From positions 13,631,212 to 13,695,211 of the forward strand of contig NC_060911.1 of the NCBI RefSeq assembly GCF_014805685.1: a stretch of 64,000 bases of DNA, given 5' to 3'. How positions within the stretch are numbered: position 1 is the first letter of the stretch; each line of letters starts with the position of its first letter. The notes beneath the pieces are model-generated. The model saw only the letters and a list, made by a program, of their open reading frames with translations. It made no database searches and was not told where the DNA came from. This DNA is from Silurus meridionalis (lineage: Eukaryota; Chordata; Actinopteri; Siluriformes; Siluridae). Shown in pieces: positions 60,462 to 64,000 of the stretch. The translations under genes were made by a program, and so were the position numbers.

Positions 60462-60745
60462 ACATTTATGGCATTTGGCAGATGCCCTTATCCGGAGTGA
60501 CTTACTGTACGAATTAGCAGTTAAGGGCCAACAGTGGCAGCTGATTGTGATGTCCCGATCCAAAGAAAATGCCTTAACCACAGAGATACCACCCACCATA
60601 CAAATGACTTTATACAGGCCCAACAGTGGCAGCTCAACAGTGGGCCCAACAGTGGCAGCTCAGGGGCCCAACAGTGGCAGCTCGATGGTGCTGAGATTTG
60701 AACTTATAACATTTCAAACCAAAGACAATGTCTTAACACAGAGAT
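60462..60745 (+). repeat. Dispersed repeat of the same family with internal tandem expansion
   Basis: Typical head (TTTATGGCATTTGGCAGATG, TTATCCGGAGTGACTTAC). The middle CCCAACAGTGGCAGCTC is present three times between about 60618 and 60682, and the flank TACCACCCACCATACAAATG recurs at 60588 and about 60750. Confidence 0.7.
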
Positions 60746-61324
60746 AAAACCCACCATACAAATGACTTCATACAGGACATTGGAAATTATTATTATTATA
60801 CTTTATATTGTACAATATTTTATTGAATTCTATTCAACAAAAATAAATAAAGCATGTATTAAAAAATAGCAAAAGGAAAAAGGGAACAAAAAGAATGATA
60901 CGTGTGATAAGGAAGTGCAGACGGGTGAACGCTTAAATGTTATTTAGCGCAAACGTACAGTTTATGTTCGCTTTATTATTAGCACGTCGACACCTGCTCT
61001 GAAAACGAATGAAAATCTGACTACCGTGCTCCGAAATCAAGATCGTATCCCAGAGATAACTATGAAGCGCGACAGCAAACCCCCGGTCGCGTTTCGGCAG
61101 CGCTCTCCTGCTCCTGTTTCCGGAGCGAGGTACGGAGCAGGAGCGTGGCCCAGCAGCCATTAATCTCCAACTCGGAGTGCAACTATATTAGGATGATGAA
61201 TGTAGCCGTGTCTCCTGACGAGGGACTGGGAGCTCGCGTCAAAGAGCAGGGACAGGCAATGCTAGGGTGATTGGTGGGATCGCTCAGCTGCGTGCATGTG
61301 TATTTTTGGTTACGTCTAGAAAAT

Positions 61325-61995
61325 ACATGGTATCTCACAAAAGTGAGTGCACCCCTTACATTTCAGCAACCTTTTCACGGGACGATACTATAGAAATTAA
61401 CCTTGGATATATTTTAGAGGAGTCATGTGCAGTTTGTGTAGCAGTACAGATTTACTGTCCTCTAAAAATTACTTAACATAAAGCCATTATTGTCTAAATA
61501 ACTGCCAACAAAATTGAGTACACCCTCAGTGATAACAGCTGTACGTCGTGTATTTGTGCAAAGCCACACGTCCTATTAGTCATGTTAATGTTTTTGTCTG
61601 CTTGACAGGACCATATAAATGTGTTTATCGTGTATTTGAGAAGTTAAAATTTGGTGCTTTGAGTTCATTTCTCTTATATTGACCACTGGTTGTTCAACAT
61701 GGTACCTCATGGTAAAGACTGTCTGAGGATTTGAGAGTTAGTATTGTTGCTCTCCACAAATATGGCCGAGCCTATAAGATCATCAGTAACATCCTGAAAC
61801 TAAGTTATAATACAGTGGTCAGGGTCATACAGAGGTTTTCCAAGACAGGTTCCACTCAGAACAGACCTCGCAAGGGTCCATCAAAAAAGTCGGGTCCTCG
61901 TGCAGTGGGTCAGGTGCAGAAGCTTCCTTCAAAAAACAGACGCATGAGTGCTGCAGCATTGATTTAGGTTGCAGAAGGTCCTCATGTGAGTGACC
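61325..61995 (+). mobile_element. Tc1-like transposon, 5' part only
   Basis: Starts with a typical Tc1 terminus (TATCTCACAAAAGTGAGTGC at about 61330) and includes the N-terminal DNA-binding half of a transposase: RVSIVALHKYGRAYKIISN, VVRVIQRFSKTGSTQNRP and SKNRRMSAAALI are readable from 61731 to 61967. The start region carries a frameshift or stop near 61729 and similarity fades soon after 61995; the catalytic domain is absent. An old, 3'-truncated insertion of a subfamily different from that at 51267. Confidence 0.8.
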
Positions 61996-62451
61996 ATACC
62001 AAAAGTGCTCTATAAAGTTATGGTTTTCATGGGTTGGAGTGGAAGTATTTCAGTGGTATTGAGACACCTCAAAATTCTAGATGTGGTTCCTTCCCAAAAC
62101 CCAGCTCTATGGAGATTTCCTGTATATAAAATCTGTATATACTTATGTTGATAGCCACCGTTTGGGCCATGTGACATCTGTAACATTGATAGCCCCTATT
62201 TACTCCAACCTCAAGCACATCATCTGCATATTACACCGATCGCATCCTAGATGAATGTAAAAGTCACAGTGAGGACACAACGGGCTCGGCAGGTCTGTGT
62301 TTAAACAGGTCGCTTACAGACACTACAGATATCAAACCAGCATCTGATAATACATACGTTATCTTTTTCATTTCTCCTCATACCTTTAAAATTAGTTTTA
62401 AAAAGACATTTTATTCATCCAGCACACATTAAGGGCATTTTGATTTAACCA

Positions 62452-62785
62452 TTTTGAACCAGGAGAACCAACACTGTCAGCCATTTTGGACTGGAAGAAC
62501 CAACATTGTCAGCCATTTTAGACCGGAAGAACCAACACTGTCAGCCATTTTAGACAGAGAGAACCAACACAGTCAACTATTTTGGGCTGGGAGAACCAAC
62601 TTTGTCAGTTATTGTGGACAGGTGAACCAACACAGTCAACCATTTTGGACCAGGAGAACCAACACTGTCTGCCATTTTAGACAGAGAAGACCACCACAGT
62701 CAGCCATTCTGGACCAGGAGAACCAACACATTCAACCATTTTAGACTGGGAGAACCAACACATTCAGCCATTTTGAACTGGAAAA
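62452..62785. repeat. 32-bp minisatellite, about 10 units
   Basis: Unit GAACCAACACTGTCAGCCAT then TTTGGACTGGGA. Starts at 62465, 62497, 62529 and 62561 give an exact 32-bp period. Repeat-to-repeat identity is high. Confidence 0.93.
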
Positions 62786-63651
62786 ACCAGTTGTTGTGGA
62801 AACCTTGACAGCGAAACAGAAATGTCTCCTCGTGACATGTTTACAGCCTGACAGAACTCCAGACAAACAAAAACTTGTTTTTGAACAAACACCGGAATAC
62901 ATGTGATAGTTACAAACAGCACTTGGTTCAGTTCATGTCGTATTTATTCAAATTAAACACCTTCAAACCCACGTCTGTCCGTTCACTGACGCGAGTATGA
63001 ATGTAGTAAATAATTTCCTGAGCTGAGTACATTTATTACTTCGCCTCCCCTAACGATCGCTTGAATATATTAAAATCTTCAAGCAGTATTGAGTCTCCTG
63101 ATTGCTGGAGAGGTGAAACTTCCAACCCCCCTCCCCACCACCACCACCATCCCCGCGGTCCCGGGATTGATTTCCGATAATGATTGCATCATAGCAGAGC
63201 TAAAGAAGGGAAAAAAAAGACTCTTCTTTGCACATGGGGACTGCATTTATCATAAACATGGAAGAGGAAATGAAGAAATGCAGGGAGGAAAGAAGGCTAA
63301 CATATAAACAACCACCTGCTGCTACTTAGAAATGCTGAATAGACTTCAGGAAGCGGCTTCATCAGTCACGGCCGCTATGAATAATGCAGGTGGTTTGTTT
63401 GAGGATGGCGGGGCCGGGGGGGTTTTTTGTGGACATTTTTGAGCTGTGTATGTGTGTGTGTGTTTGGTATCCATATAAAGTAGCGCAATCGGAACATGTT
63501 GGCATCTTATAGTAAGCAGATTTATATGCTAGTAAGCAGAACTTGTGCTATTTTGGGTCACCAGGTGCCTCGTCCTCATCGCACCCCCAAAACTCAGATT
63601 AAAAAAAACCTTTCGTTTTACAAACCAAATTATTGTACTGTAATAGCATAA

Positions 63652-63958
63652 CATTTTCCATTCAATTGAACTGGGAGACCCACACCTGTTTCAGCTCCAT
63701 GAAGATATGCTTTCGATGGGTTGGAATGGAAGATCTTCTGCTATACAACTCAAACCCTATCGAGTACATTTGGGATGAATTGGAACACACCCCAGACCTT
63801 CTCATCTCCCCTACACCACACGGCCACAAATCTGCACAAGCACACTCCGAATTCCAGAAGAGTGGAGCTTATTGTGAGAGCAAACGGGGTCTCCATGTGG
63901 AATGGGATATTCAGAAAAGGGGTCAGGTGTGCACAAACTTTTGTCCGTATCGTTTGTC
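63652..63958 (-). mobile_element. TIR-element copy, 5'-truncated
   Basis: TTCAATTGAACTGGGAGACC, TGGAATGGAAGATCTTCTGC and the end TGTGCACAAACTTTTGTCCG on the - strand. Open frames here on both strands are incidental. Confidence 0.8.
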
Positions 63959-64000
63959 CGGATTCCGACTTTATTACCATCCCAAACAAAAAGTGCTAAT

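Larger units (their letters stand above)
31949..64000 (+). other. nrxn2: Long 3' neurexin intron (continues past window)
   Basis: More than 32 kb follow the stalk exon without a recognisable exon for the distal stalk, transmembrane segment or cytoplasmic tail (expected YRNRDEGSY and a C-terminal YYV motif). The repeats inside are listed separately. I see nothing gene-like in 32000-33860, 34860-36490, 41850-42720, 48170-49690, 50140-51260, 52860-53990, 54880-55500, 55870-56630, 57810-58800, 58870-59590, 60745-61320 or 62790-63650. Confidence 0.7.

Noticed and set aside
62452..62785. Regular 32-bp repeats resembling a CRISPR array
   Set aside because: Units are contiguous with no unique spacers, and the sequence is eukaryotic intron.

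Overview
The window is eukaryotic and almost certainly from a ray-finned fish. The evidence is intron-exon structure, a Tc1 transposon with about 200-bp inverted repeats, many copies of a short transposon-derived repeat common in teleosts, and a very heavy load of 4-bp microsatellites. The exact species cannot be read from the sequence; a catfish-like ostariophysan is only a guess.

One protein-coding gene is clearly supported: a neurexin on the + strand, most like NRXN2 (nrxn2). Three exons are visible: 18095-18266 (second half of the last laminin-G/LNS domain), 29760-29849 (the 90-nt alternative splice site 4 cassette) and 31611-31948 (end of that LNS domain plus the Ser/Thr-rich stalk). Their phases fit exactly (phase 1 / phase 1 in and out / phase 0 end), so the cassette can be included or skipped without shifting the frame. 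The preceding exon is not within the first 18 kb. The next exon (distal stalk, membrane segment and cytoplasmic tail) is not recognisable in the 32 kb after 31948. The window is therefore mostly intron.

Layout: 1-18094 is intron with small transposon relics, long GATG/GATA/GACA arrays with higher-order structure (7.8-8.4 kb, 10.3-11.5 kb, 12.6-13.4 kb), an unassigned exon-like segment at 13544-13660, and two copies of a DDE-type transposon relic just before the first neurexin exon. 18267-29759 is intron with short terminal-repeat elements and a 33-bp minisatellite in two blocks (26.1-26.8 and 27.8-28.7 kb). 29850-31610 is a short intron with a TAAA-motif cluster just downstream of the cassette exon. 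31949-64000 is intron rich in satellites: a 31-bp repeat at 37.8-39.1 kb, AAAG blocks, a 13-bp repeat at 54.2-54.6 and 56.6-57.0 kb, and a 32-bp repeat at 62.5-62.8 kb. It also holds a structurally complete but dead Tc1 element (51267-52851), a pogo-like MITE (57240-57802) and a LINE fragment.

No new multi-gene system is evident. The observations most worth following are the conserved cassette exon with its probable STAR-protein response element, a Ser-coding microsatellite in the stalk, satellite arrays bracketed by direct copies of unique sequence, and an inverted repeat pair that flanks the cassette exon and the following exon.
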